From: Trinickia soli | GTDB lineage: Bacteria; Pseudomonadota; Gammaproteobacteria; Burkholderiales; Burkholderiaceae | DNA: 64,000 bases | Direction: 5' to 3' | Assembly (NCBI RefSeq): GCF_002879855.1 | Contig: NZ_PNYB01000005.1 | Span: forward strand, 1-64,000 | Shown here: piece by piece, positions 29,093 through 37,598 of the stretch | How positions within the stretch are numbered: the stretch's first letter is position 1 | Layout of the letters: every line of letters begins with the position of its first letter | Made by a program: the position numbers and the translations under genes | Notes under the pieces: generated by a model | Database searches by the model: none | Told to the model about the DNA's origin: nothing | What the model saw: only the letters and a program-made list of their open reading frames with translations

Positions 29093-30589
29093 CTACCGAG
29101 GCTCGATCTTGGGCGGCAGCCAGCTGCCGTCGGTCGCATTCGGTTGCGGCGCGTACAGCCGCATCACGAGTTCGAACGGACCCGCCGGCACGGGCAGCCA
29201 GTTCGATTGATGCACGCGGCCCGGCGATTTCGCCGACACGTAAATGTCGATGGAGCCGTCGCGATTGCGGCGCACGCGGTCGTGCGAGTCGATCGTATAG
29301 TGCGGGACGTGGCCCGGCACCAGCTCGCCGCTCGGCGTGTAGGCCGTAATCGTCCAATAGGCGCGCACGGGCGGCAACGCCTTCGGCGCAAAGTGCATCA
29401 CGTAAGCATGACTGCCGTCGAGCGGCTGGCCCGCAGCGTCCACCAGGGCGGTCGGGAATGCTTCGTCCTGTTTCGTCGCTATACCCGGATGGGCATAGGC
29501 CGCATAGGCGCGCAGCGCATAGTCGTCACCGAATAAGCCGACGCCATCGCCAACCCAATTCCAGCCGTTGCCCGAAATGGCGTTGACGGGCGGCGTCATC
29601 GCGCGCCTAAGGCCCTCGGCCACGCCCGCAGCGATGGCATCGGCCGAGCCGTCGGGGAAGTGGACCGCTTCGCCGGGCTTCACGCCGATATCGGCCAGCA
29701 CCTTGACCGCATGGGCATCGGCGGGCGCCGGGGGATTGTCGCGCAACGCATCCGCCAATCTGCCGAAGAACGCGTTGGCGTCGAGCTGAGCGACGGCCCC
29801 AGCGTTCGCGGCCAGCCCCGTCGTGGCCTCGGCCACGCTTTCGCTCGGATCGCTGCCGGCCCTCGCGACGTGCTGGCCCCGCTTCGCGTGCTTGCCGCGG
29901 ACGGCATGCCGCTGGTGCTCTTCGGCGAGATAGGCCGAGAGCGGCGCGACGCGCACTTCGCTTTCGAGTCGCCGCGCCCACGGCACGGCGCGCGCGTCGA
30001 GCGCCGCGATCCGCACACCCAGCCACAGGTTGTTGCCCGGCGCATCGACGCGCTCGACGCCCGACGGCAGTTGCCCGTCCCAGCCCGGCGCAACGAACGC
30101 GATCGTCTGCGGCTTCGGCGCGCCGGTCCGCGCATTGGCGGTCGGTCCCGTCGACCAGACGACGTTCGTCCACATATCGAGCACGCGCGCGTCGAGAAAG
30201 CGGCCATGCGTCTCCGGCAAGGAGACGATGACGGGCTCTTGCGACAGATCGAGCCAGGCGTTGGCCGATAACGTGTCGACGTCGGCCAACGGCGGCGGCG
30301 TGTCGCCTTCGGGGTGGATCACGGGCACCGGACGCAATGTGTTCAGCACCGCGCCCGCGTCAGGCCCCGCGCCAGCCCCCGCCAGCGCCGCCGCACGCGC
30401 CGTGGACATCACGACGAGCGGATAGCCGAACACATATGAATCGACGACCCGGTCCTGAGTCCACCCACTCGCCTTCGGTGGAGGCGGCGCCTTGACCTGT
30501 GCGGCACACCCCGCAAGAACAATGGCGACACAGGCCAGCCAGGAACGCGTCCCCGCGGGCAACAGCAATGTTCGAGTTGTTGTTTTCAT
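29093..30589 (-). CDS. DUF1254/DUF1214 lipoprotein
   Basis: 498 residues from ATG at 30589; the longer open frame upstream is not gene-like. The signal MKTTTRTLLLPAGTRSWLAC leads to a lipobox (L-A-G-C) at about residue 28. The N-terminal DUF1254 part has YVFGYPLVVMSTARAAAL, DVDTLSANAWLDLSQEPVIV and RFLDARVLDMWTNVVWSTG. The C-terminal DUF1214 part has AYWTITAYTPSGELVPG, YTIDSHDRVRRNRDGSIDIY and WLPVPAGPFELVMRLY. The two domains occur together in many environmental bacteria; no reaction is established. It is upstream of the DUF748 gene on the same strand and divergent from copA. Confidence 0.85.
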   Translation of the reverse strand: MKTTTRTLLLPAGTRSWLACVAIVLAGCAAQVKAPPPPKASGWTQDRVVDSYVFGYPLVVMSTARAAALAGAGAGPDAGAVLNTLRPVPVIHPEGDTPPPLADVDTLSANAWLDLSQEPVIVSLPETHGRFLDARVLDMWTNVVWSTGPTANARTGAPKPQTIAFVAPGWDGQLPSGVERVDAPGNNLWLGVRIAALDARAVPWARRLESEVRVAPLSAYLAEEHQRHAVRGKHAKRGQHVARAGSDPSESVAEATTGLAANAGAVAQLDANAFFGRLADALRDNPPAPADAHAVKVLADIGVKPGEAVHFPDGSADAIAAGVAEGLRRAMTPPVNAISGNGWNWVGDGVGLFGDDYALRAYAAYAHPGIATKQDEAFPTALVDAAGQPLDGSHAYVMHFAPKALPPVRAYWTITAYTPSGELVPGHVPHYTIDSHDRVRRNRDGSIDIYVSAKSPGRVHQSNWLPVPAGPFELVMRLYAPQPNATDGSWLPPKIEPR

Positions 30590-30871
30590 GTATGTGTACG
30601 GTCTGTTTGCGCGGCATCGGGCGGCCCACTCCGCCTTCGCCATTGTGTTGCGTCCGCCCCGGCCAGGGTCTCGCGCGACGTCGATTCTCTCGATAATCGC
30701 GAAAGCGTTGTATCGTATCCTCGGCCACGAAGCAAGGATGAACGAAAACTCCAGCATCAGGCGCGCAACGCTCGCGCCCGCCGCGACGACTTTCTGCGCC
30801 GAGCCGTCCGGTCTCACAGTCTGCCTGCCCGCGCCGTTGCCTGGGTGCTGGCGATCGGTCGAACACGACGC

Positions 30872-30902
30872 TTGACCTTCCCATGATGGGAAGGTCGATA
30901 GT
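30872..30902 (+). promoter_or_regulatory. copA: CueR/MerR-type copper promoter of copA
   Basis: -35 TTGACC (30872-30877) and -10 GATAGT (30897-30902) are 19 bp apart, the overlong spacing characteristic of MerR-family promoters. Between them lies a perfect dyad, ACCTTCCCAT-g-ATGGGAAGGT (30875-30895), matching the CueR operator core ACCTTCC-N7-GGAAGGT. The transcript would start about 50 bp before the copA ATG at 30960. No cueR gene lies in the window. The rest of the 370-bp gap back to 30590 shows no other signal. Confidence 0.88.
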
Positions 30903-30959
30903 ACGTTGACAGTACGTTCTGTCGCAGCCTCGCCTGCCGTTTTCGTCGTTAGAGCCATC

Positions 30960-33293
30960 ATGACCGAACTCGCTTCTTCCACTTCTTCCCGGGCCGCCGA
31001 CGCGCCGAGCGCCGAGCTCGATATTCGAGGCATGACCTGCGCTTCGTGCGCCGCGCGGGTCGAAAAGGCGTTGGCGCGTGTTCCCGGCGTAACCGCCGCC
31101 TCCGTCAATCTCGCGACCGAGCGGGCATCCGTGCGCGCCTCGGTGCCGCTCACGCCGGCGGAGGTCGAGCGGCTCGTCAAGGCGGTCGTCGATGCCGGCT
31201 ATGAAGCACAGCCTATCGTCGACGAACCGCAAGCCGCGGAGGCGGAAGCGGCGGCGAACGCTACGCCCGCCACCGCGGGGCGCGAGCGGCAGGCGCGGCG
31301 CGAGTTGGTCGCCGTGGCGCTATCGGCGCTGCTCAGCGCGCCGTTGATGCTGCCGATGCTGACCGCACCGTTCGGCGTCGAGGTCGCACTACCCGCGTGG
31401 CTGCAGCTCGCACTGGCGAGCATCGTCCAATTCGTCTTCGGCGCCCGCTTCTACAACAGCGCCTATCGGGCCGTACGCGCACGCTCGGGCAATATGGATC
31501 TGCTGGTTGCGCTCGGCACCTCGGCGGCATACGGGCTAAGCGTTTGGCAGACGATCGCCCAACCGGGCGACACCATGCATTTGTATTTCGAAGCTTCGGC
31601 GGTCGTCATCACGCTCGTGCGGCTCGGTAAGTGGCTCGAAGCCCGGGCCAAACGCGAAACGACCGACGCCATTCGCGCGCTGAGCGCGCTGCGGCCAGAC
31701 CGGGCGCAAGTCAAAGACGAACGCGGCAACGAGCGCGAGGTGCCGCTCACTCAGGTACGCGTCGGCATGGTGGTCGTCGTCAGGCCCGGCGAGCGCGTGC
31801 CCGTCGATGGCACGATCGCGGCGGGCCGCACGCATGTCGACGAATCGCTGATTACCGGCGAAAGCCTGCCCGTGGCAAAAGGGCCGGGCGAGCGGGTCAC
31901 GGCCGGCTCGATCAACGGCGAAGGGGCGCTCGAGGTAACGACGACAGCCACCGGCGCCGAAACGACGCTCGCGCGCATCATCCGGCTCGTCGAAAGCGCG
32001 CAGGCGGAGAAAGCGCCCATTCAACGGCTCGTCGATCGGGTCAGCACTGTCTTCGTGCCGACGATTCTCGTGCTCGCGGCGGCGACCTTCGGGCTTTGGC
32101 TGCTGGCCGGCGCATCGGCGCAAACGGCGATTCTCAACGCCGTATCGGTGCTCGTCATCGCCTGCCCATGCGCGCTCGGGCTCGCGACGCCTGCCGCGAT
32201 CATGGCCGGCACGGGTGTCGCGGCCCGGCGCGGCGTGCTCATCAAGGATGCGGAGGCGCTGGAGCTGGCGCAGCGCGTGTCGATCGTCGCATTCGACAAA
32301 ACCGGCACGCTGACCGTAGGCAAGCCGCAACTCGTGGCTTTCGAAGCGTTCGGGATGGCAGACGACGACGCCTTGGCACTCGCCGCCGCCGTCGAGCGCA
32401 GCAGCGACCATCCGCTCGCGCGCGCCCTGTTGGCCGAGTACGACGCCCGCGCCGTCGCAACGAAGGCCCCGGCAACGATCGGCGGCGCCGACGATAGCGG
32501 CCCGCGCGTGCCCGCCGCGGTCAACGCCAAAGCCGTGGCCGGGCGCGGCATGCGGGCCGAAATCGACGGCGCCGCCGTGTGCGTGGGCAACGCGCGCTGG
32601 CTCGACGAGCTCGGCGCCGAGCCGCCGGCCGCGGCACGCGCCCGCGCGGACGAACTCGAAAACGCCGGCAATACGATCTCGTGGCTGATGCGCCCGGCCT
32701 CGGGGCAGGCGCCTGCTCAAGTGCTCGCACTGATCGCGTTCGGCGACAGCATCAAGCCGAGCGCACGCATTGCCGTCGAGCAGTTGGCGGCGCGCGGCAT
32801 CAAGAGCGTGCTCATCACCGGCGACAATCGGGGCGCCGCAGCGACCGTCGCGGCCGCGCTGGGTATCGACGAGTTTTACGGACAGGTGCTGCCGGAGGAC
32901 AAAGCCGCTATCGTCGCGCAATTGAAGGCGCGCACGGGACAAATCGTCGCGATGGCCGGCGATGGCATCAACGACGCCCCGGCCCTCGCCGCGGCCGACA
33001 TCGGCATCGCCATGGCGACGGGTACCGACGTCGCCATGCATGCGGCCGGCATCACGCTGATGCGAGGCGATCCGGCGCTCGTGGCCGATGCGATCGACAT
33101 CTCCCGGCGGACCTATCGGAAGATCCAGCAGAACCTGTTTTGGGCTTTCGTGTACAACCTGATCGGGATCCCGCTTGCAGCGCTCGGGTGGCTCAATCCG
33201 ATGCTCGCCGGCGCCGCCATGGCGTTTTCCAGCGTCAGCGTAGTGACGAACGCACTGCTGCTCAAACGGTGGAAGGGGGTCGAGAGGGGGTGA
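30960..33293 (+). CDS. copA: Copper-exporting P1B-type ATPase
   Basis: 777 residues from [10 protein letters not shown]. One N-terminal heavy-metal domain with GMTCASC (Cys about 26 and 29) precedes eight membrane helices. The transmembrane metal site is the CPC motif in [14 protein letters not shown], the actuator loop TGES, the phosphorylation site DKTGTLT, SDHPLA in the nucleotide-binding domain, and [22 protein letters not shown] and S residues in [10 protein letters not shown] and MAFSSVSVV support Cu+ specificity. It pumps cytosolic copper(I) to the periplasm. The CueR-type promoter directly upstream makes copper induction very likely. Confidence 0.95.
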   Translation: MTELASSTSSRAADAPSAELDIRGMTCASCAARVEKALARVPGVTAASVNLATERASVRASVPLTPAEVERLVKAVVDAGYEAQPIVDEPQAAEAEAAANATPATAGRERQARRELVAVALSALLSAPLMLPMLTAPFGVEVALPAWLQLALASIVQFVFGARFYNSAYRAVRARSGNMDLLVALGTSAAYGLSVWQTIAQPGDTMHLYFEASAVVITLVRLGKWLEARAKRETTDAIRALSALRPDRAQVKDERGNEREVPLTQVRVGMVVVVRPGERVPVDGTIAAGRTHVDESLITGESLPVAKGPGERVTAGSINGEGALEVTTTATGAETTLARIIRLVESAQAEKAPIQRLVDRVSTVFVPTILVLAAATFGLWLLAGASAQTAILNAVSVLVIACPCALGLATPAAIMAGTGVAARRGVLIKDAEALELAQRVSIVAFDKTGTLTVGKPQLVAFEAFGMADDDALALAAAVERSSDHPLARALLAEYDARAVATKAPATIGGADDSGPRVPAAVNAKAVAGRGMRAEIDGAAVCVGNARWLDELGAEPPAAARARADELENAGNTISWLMRPASGQAPAQVLALIAFGDSIKPSARIAVEQLAARGIKSVLITGDNRGAAATVAAALGIDEFYGQVLPEDKAAIVAQLKARTGQIVAMAGDGINDAPALAAADIGIAMATGTDVAMHAAGITLMRGDPALVADAIDISRRTYRKIQQNLFWAFVYNLIGIPLAALGWLNPMLAGAAMAFSSVSVVTNALLLKRWKGVERG

Positions 33294-33366
33294 CAGGCGG
33301 TCGAACGCCGCTTGTCAGCGCCCCCTGCGTCGGCCAGGCGGCTTCAGCAGGCGGCTTCGCGGCGGC

Positions 33367-34452
33367 TCAGTTGGCGGCCGCTGGTTTGACCTTTTCCCTG
33401 GCATGCCGGGCATGGGTGGCCTTGACACGCTTCATCGGTTCCTGCGCGGACTTTGCCAAGGCGTTCGCATTGCCCATCGCGGTGGACGCTGGCGCTGGCC
33501 GCGCGGCGGCCGATGCGGACAACGCCGAAGTGGCGCTTGCCAGATTGGCCAATGCGGCCTGCTGCTCGGACAGAGCCGCTTGCGCTTGCTGGCGCTCGGC
33601 CTGCGCACGATGGGCGAATGCGATCAGCGCCACCATCTGAGCGACCGACACGACGAGCAACAGTGCAAGACCGGCCAACGCGAGGGCAAACCAGCGCTGC
33701 GTCTGTCGCCAGCGCTCCTGGGCCGCGTGACGTTCCCCGGCAATCGTTTCTTGTAGCGACGCGACGGTCCGCGCAAGCTCGCTCGGTTCGGCGGTGCGAG
33801 CGGCGTCGGCTGAAGCCATAGGCTTCGGTTCGAACCGCTCGACAAGCGCCTCGGGCGCTATCGCTTGAAATTTCGTAGGGGCGACGGCTTTTTTGGGGCT
33901 CGCCGCCCTCCGAGGGGCGGCCTTTCGGGCGGCAGCCGGCTTTGCGCCACCCACCGATTGACCCGCAGAGGCCGACCGCGCTTTGATCGCGGGCGTCCGC
34001 GTCGCATCCGGCCCCTCCGCGGGAGTTGGCGTCTCCGGTACGGCCGAGATCTCTGCGACGGGCGACGCTTCCGTCACGGCCGCCTTCTTCGAGACGACCG
34101 GGGCATATACCGCAGCCGGCGCTTCCTCGACCGCCGCAGCCGCTCCCATCGAAACGCCGCTTGCCTCCAACACCGCAGACTCGGTATCACCCCGCGCGCC
34201 CGCGCCCGCTATCGACGCGAACACGTCCGCCGGCAACTCGAAGCCGACCAACGTGCCCTGACGCGGATCGAAGAGCGGCAGAGGCGCCTCCTCGCCCGCG
34301 TCGGTCGCATCGCCCCGCGACAGCCGCGGCTCGGGTTCGACCGCAGTGCGCGCCGAAAGGCGCTCGTCGCCCGACGAAGCGGCGCGCGTGCGCGCTTTCA
34401 CAGTTGAGCCGCCTTGGGCACGGAGGGAAAAGGATGCTGCGGAATCTGCCAT
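33367..34452 (-). CDS. Membrane protein with Ala-rich N-terminal region and coiled coil, function unknown
   Basis: 361 residues from MADSAASFSLRAQGG (an upstream in-frame ATG adds 26 unlike residues). The N-terminal half is low complexity with an LPLFDPRQGTLVGFELPADV segment and a Lys/Ala/Pro-rich stretch (KPAAARKAAPRRAASPKKAV, about 195-215). One membrane helix (about 255-280, WFALALAGLALLLVVSVAQM) is followed by a Gln/Ala coiled coil (RAQAERQQAQAALSEQQAAL) and a basic tail. The pattern of cytosolic disordered region, single helix and periplasmic coiled coil suggests an envelope scaffold, but I do not recognise the family. It is convergent with copA. Confidence 0.7.
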   Translation of the reverse strand: MADSAASFSLRAQGGSTVKARTRAASSGDERLSARTAVEPEPRLSRGDATDAGEEAPLPLFDPRQGTLVGFELPADVFASIAGAGARGDTESAVLEASGVSMGAAAAVEEAPAAVYAPVVSKKAAVTEASPVAEISAVPETPTPAEGPDATRTPAIKARSASAGQSVGGAKPAAARKAAPRRAASPKKAVAPTKFQAIAPEALVERFEPKPMASADAARTAEPSELARTVASLQETIAGERHAAQERWRQTQRWFALALAGLALLLVVSVAQMVALIAFAHRAQAERQQAQAALSEQQAALANLASATSALSASAAARPAPASTAMGNANALAKSAQEPMKRVKATHARHAREKVKPAAAN

Positions 34453-34830
34453 GGCGTGTGGTGACGGCCGCGGCCAAGCGCGGCGCATGCAATCGTGGTC
34501 GAGCGTGTTGCAAACGCGGCATTGTCTCACGATCGGTCCTTGCTGCGTCCCTCCAGCGAGGCCTCAACGCGCCGGCCCCGCCTGACGCGCAAGCTCAACG
34601 GCCATCCGGCCCCGTCTCGACATGGCCATTTGCGACGCCCTCACCGTTTTCGCTTTCCTCACGCAGCGAGTTCGACGTTGCTCAGCATGGTGCAGCCCTC
34701 CTTTCGTATCGGCCGGCATGCCTCGCAGCGCGCCTTTGCATTATCCTTTGCGCTTCGCACGGCAATTGAGCCGGCGCTCGGCCAGAGCGCCGGCGGCATG
34801 CGCCGTCCCGTCGTCAAGCCTATTCGCATC
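34453..34830. other. Gap between divergent membrane protein and AGE epimerase
   Basis: No gene is supported. The open frame of the epimerase extends leftward to 34495, but that part is an Arg/Ser/Pro-rich shadow without a ribosome site. No clear promoter or repeat was seen. Confidence 0.4.
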
Positions 34831-35943
34831 ATGTCCAGTTCGATCGCCCGTTCGATCGCGGCGGAAGCCGCCGCCCTGCGCACGCACTATGCGCAAACCG
34901 TCCTGCCCATCTGGCGCGGGCCCGGATTCAACGGTACGTTGCAATTACCGTACGAGGCCGTTGCCGCCGACAACCACGCGCCGCTGCCCGTCGCTCGCTA
35001 CCGCGCGATGGCCTGCGCACGGCAGTTGTTCGTGTTTTCGCACGCGGGCGAGGCGGCCCATGCCGGGCAACTCTTTCATGCGATGTGTCGTTATTTCCAT
35101 GACGAAAAGCACGGAGGGTGGTTTTACAGCATCGACGCGCAAGGCGCCCCGCTCGACACAAGCAAGGATCTCTACACCCACGCGTTCGTGATTTTTGCGT
35201 GCGCGCACTATGCGTTCGCAACGGGCGATCGCGATGCATTGCGTGTCGTCGCGGAAACAGCTTCGCTCGTGCAGGAGCGCTTCGGCAGCGCGGCAGGGCT
35301 GCTGCACGCCGCGCTCGAGCGCGACTTCTCCACCGTGCGCACCGGGCCGCTGCAGAACCCGCTCATGCATCTGACCGAAGCCTTACTCGCTGCGTACGAG
35401 ACGACGGGCGAGCCGGCCTATGAGTCGACGCTCGCACAGTTGGCCGACGCAGTGGCCGGCAGCTTCGTGCATGCCCCGACGGGCGCGATCGCCGAGTTGC
35501 CGCTCGGCAGCGCCGCTAACCGGCTCGAGCCCGGTCATCAGTTCGAGTGGTTTTATCTGGTGAAGCGCGCGGGGCCCGTCGTCGCGGCGTCGGGGCTCGA
35601 AGGCCATCTATCGCGAGCATTCGATTTCGCGCAGCGATATGGGATCGACCGAACGACAGGCGGCGTATGCGCCGCGCTCGACGAAAACGGCGGCGTCAAG
35701 GACCCGACGCAGCGAATCTGGGCGCAGACCGAATATCTGCGCGCGCTCGCCACGCGCGGTCGCGATGAAGATCTCGAAACGCTTGCGCTGCAGATTCCGC
35801 GCTTTCAGGCGCGCTTTCTACATGCGCGCGGTTGGTACGAATGCGTTACGCCGGCGGGCGACGTGGCGCGCGCCGACATGCCATCGACGACGCCCTATCA
35901 CCTCGCCACCGCCTACGCCGCGTTACCGGCCAGCCCTCAATAA
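34831..35943 (+). CDS. AGE-family epimerase/isomerase (N-acylglucosamine 2-epimerase fold)
   Basis: 370 residues from MSSSIARSIAAEAAALRTHY; an ATG at 34798 is an alternative and neither has a good ribosome site. The (alpha/alpha)6 barrel family is recognised by LPIWRGPGFNGT, YRAMACARQLFVFSHA, GGWFYSIDAQGAPLDTSKDL, YTHAFVIFACAHYA, NPLMHLTEALLAAYETTGEP, LEPGHQFEWFYLVKRAG and RIWAQTEYLRA. The His in HAFV, HLTEA and EPGHQFEW are the usual catalytic and binding histidines. Relatives isomerise mannose/fructose or epimerise N-acylglucosamine; the substrate is not decided. A decayed chemotaxis-receptor tail overlaps its end on the other strand. Confidence 0.88.
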   Translation: MSSSIARSIAAEAAALRTHYAQTVLPIWRGPGFNGTLQLPYEAVAADNHAPLPVARYRAMACARQLFVFSHAGEAAHAGQLFHAMCRYFHDEKHGGWFYSIDAQGAPLDTSKDLYTHAFVIFACAHYAFATGDRDALRVVAETASLVQERFGSAAGLLHAALERDFSTVRTGPLQNPLMHLTEALLAAYETTGEPAYESTLAQLADAVAGSFVHAPTGAIAELPLGSAANRLEPGHQFEWFYLVKRAGPVVAASGLEGHLSRAFDFAQRYGIDRTTGGVCAALDENGGVKDPTQRIWAQTEYLRALATRGRDEDLETLALQIPRFQARFLHARGWYECVTPAGDVARADMPSTTPYHLATAYAALPASPQ

Positions 35944-36131
35944 GCCAGGACCGGCTCGCAGACGGCCGCGTGGGCCGCGGCCGCAAGGCGCGAGTCGTGG
36001 AGCACGGCCGGTGAAATCTCGAAGACCGACACCGCCTCCTTGGGCTGGCGCGTTTGATCGTGCAGCGAAGAGGCGGCCGCGGCGGCCTCTTCGACGAGCG
36101 CCGCGTTTTGCTGCGTCAGCCGACCTGGTCG
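35937..36131 (-). pseudogene. C-terminal remnant of a methyl-accepting chemotaxis protein
   Basis: The minus strand reads LTQQNAALVEEAAAAASSLH, then DQTRQPKEAVSVFEI and a degenerate tail ending at TGA 35937-35939, inside the epimerase stop region. QQNAALVEEAAAAA-SL is the conserved C-terminal end of chemotaxis receptors. The preceding DQV (about 36121-36129) is in another frame, separated by an extra GGCTG compared with the usual DQVTQQNAA, so a frameshift precedes the fragment and the rest of the gene is gone. The remaining gap up to 36270 shows nothing else. It appears to be a relic of a receptor gene deleted here. Confidence 0.75.
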
Positions 36132-36269
36132 AGCTAAATGGCGGTCATCCGGGTTTACGGCAGTTGATGTTTTTGCTTGAGCACAATCGTAGATATCGAC
36201 GAAGCCCGGTTTTCAGGCATCGAGCCCCCTTTGCAGCGGGCTTGCGGGTGCGGGCCCGCTGATACTTCC

Positions 36270-36299
36270 TTGACGCGGTCCGGCTTCCCTTCCTAGAGT
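36270..36299 (+). promoter_or_regulatory. Likely promoter of the PaaI-type thioesterase
   Basis: TTGACG (36270-36275) and TAGAGT (36294-36299) are 18 bp apart, placing the transcript start about 38 bp before the ATG at 36344. Confidence 0.45.
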
Positions 36300-36343
36300 G
36301 GTACGCGACAAGACACGGGGCCGTGCCCCGAAGGGGCTCCTGC

Positions 36344-36817
36344 ATGACCGATCTATTCGATCTCGCGCGCGGCGCGCTGCACGCGCAACCGTTCAGCACC
36401 TTGCTCGGCACGGAACTCGTGAAAATCGGCGAGCGCGAGGTGACGCTTCGGCTTTGCATCCGCGATGAACTGCGCCAGCAGCACGGGTTCGTTCACGGCG
36501 GAGTCGTAAGCTATCTGGCCGACAACGCGCTGACGTTCGCCGGCGCGCTGGCGCTGGGGCCACGCGTCGTCACGGGCGAATACAAGATCAATTACCTGCG
36601 TCCCGCGGTGCGCGGCACGCTGCTCGCGCAGGCAGAACTCATCTATGCCGGCCGCGGCCATGCGATCTGCCAATGCCGCATCTACGTGATCGACGGCGAA
36701 AAGGAAACGCTCGTCGCACTGGCGCAGGGCACGATCAATCGTGTCGGCGACGGGCCAAACGCTTCGCTGCCGCATCACGAAGAACACGAAGCGCCGCACG
36801 GAGACGAGGGCGCGTAA
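36344..36817 (+). CDS. PaaI-type hotdog thioesterase
   Basis: 157 residues, AAGGGG ribosome site before ATG 36344. The single hotdog fold is marked by the QQHGFVHGGVVSYLADNALT block (about 46-65), in which HGG..S..AD is the PaaI active-site pattern with the catalytic Asp, then GEYKINYLRPAVRGTLLAQA and GRGHAICQCRIYV. These tetrameric enzymes hydrolyse aromatic or medium-chain acyl-CoA esters as a housekeeping rescue. A His/Glu-rich tail (HHEEHEAPHGDEG) follows the fold. The next gene on the same strand starts 128 bp later. Confidence 0.9.
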   Translation: MTDLFDLARGALHAQPFSTLLGTELVKIGEREVTLRLCIRDELRQQHGFVHGGVVSYLADNALTFAGALALGPRVVTGEYKINYLRPAVRGTLLAQAELIYAGRGHAICQCRIYVIDGEKETLVALAQGTINRVGDGPNASLPHHEEHEAPHGDEGA

Positions 36818-36945
36818 TGCGTCGCCGGCACTATCGGCAGGCTAAAGATCCGTGCGGGGTGGATCGCAAGCGCGAGGGGCGCTAGAATGGCGGCCCCTCA
36901 AAAAAGCGCGCGCGACCCCTGCCGTGCGCGCCGTCGTTCGAACTC

Positions 36946-37488
36946 ATGGCAAAACTTCTGACCGATCCCGAATTCCAGCGCTTTTCCGAACTCCAGCAAA
37001 AGCAAGCCAGCTTCACCATCACGAGCGAAGAAGCCGACGAGCTGCGCGCCATCGTCGAACGTGCGCAGCAAAAGCGCGACGATCGCGCCGCGGCGATGCA
37101 GGCGATCGAGGCCTACATCGCTCAATTCGAAATCACGCCCGACGAGCTCTTTTCGCCCGATCAGATCGGCGAAGCGGCACGCGCTTACGGGCTCATCGCC
37201 GCAACCAAGAAGGAGCGCGTGCTGCCGCCCGCGCTGACGTTTGGCGGCAAGACCTACCAATGGACGCGCGCATTGCCCGACGATATCCGCGTGCCGCTGT
37301 TCGATGCATTCAAGGCGGGCCAGTCGGTCAAGCCGTTCCTCGCCACGCCCAAAGACACGGCGCGCAACGCGGCGACGATCGCGCGCCTCGAGCGCGAAAC
37401 GGGTAGCGTCTATGCCGATGCCTGGCTCGAAGAGCTGTCGATTTCACGCACGCAGATCGACGAAGCCGCCGCGAAGCTGGCGGCCTGA
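36946..37488 (+). CDS. Conserved-looking protein of unknown function
   Basis: 180 residues, no signal or membrane segment. The first half is helical and charged (EEADELRAIVERAQQKRDDR, MQAIEAYIAQFEITPDELF). The I-x-x-Y-I-x-x-x-x-I-T-x-x-D-L-F segment vaguely recalls the oligomerisation/linker region of H-NS-like proteins, but the C-terminal half (LTFGGKTYQWTRALPDDIRV) lacks the H-NS DNA-binding core W-x-G-x-G-R. I do not recognise the family. Codon use and a terminator-like hairpin 16 bp after the stop support a real gene. Confidence 0.7.
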   Translation: MAKLLTDPEFQRFSELQQKQASFTITSEEADELRAIVERAQQKRDDRAAAMQAIEAYIAQFEITPDELFSPDQIGEAARAYGLIAATKKERVLPPALTFGGKTYQWTRALPDDIRVPLFDAFKAGQSVKPFLATPKDTARNAATIARLERETGSVYADAWLEELSISRTQIDEAAAKLAA

Positions 37489-37503
37489 AGCGATAGGGCG
37501 TCC

Positions 37504-37533
37504 CGGCGCGGCCGGCCTACGGCCGCGCCGTTT
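37504..37533. terminator. Bidirectional terminator-like hairpin
   Basis: CGGCGCGGCCG (37504-37514), loop GCCTA, CGGCCGCGCCG (37520-37530), then TTT: a perfect 11-bp stem between two convergent genes (stops at 37488 and 37599). The short T-run makes strict Rho-independence uncertain. Confidence 0.55.
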
Positions 37534-37598
37534 CGCAACCGATCGTCCCGCCCCATTGCCAAGGCGCGCTGCCTTCGCCAGAAAAGCAAAGGGAATCC

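Noticed and set aside
31536-33041. 501-codon frame opposite copA
   Set aside because: The sense strand encodes every P1B ATPase motif; the antisense frame has none of any family.
33290-33320. Hairpin after copA as a terminator
   Set aside because: TGACA…TGTCA with GGCG/CGCC pairs only with bulges and has no T-run; too weak to list.
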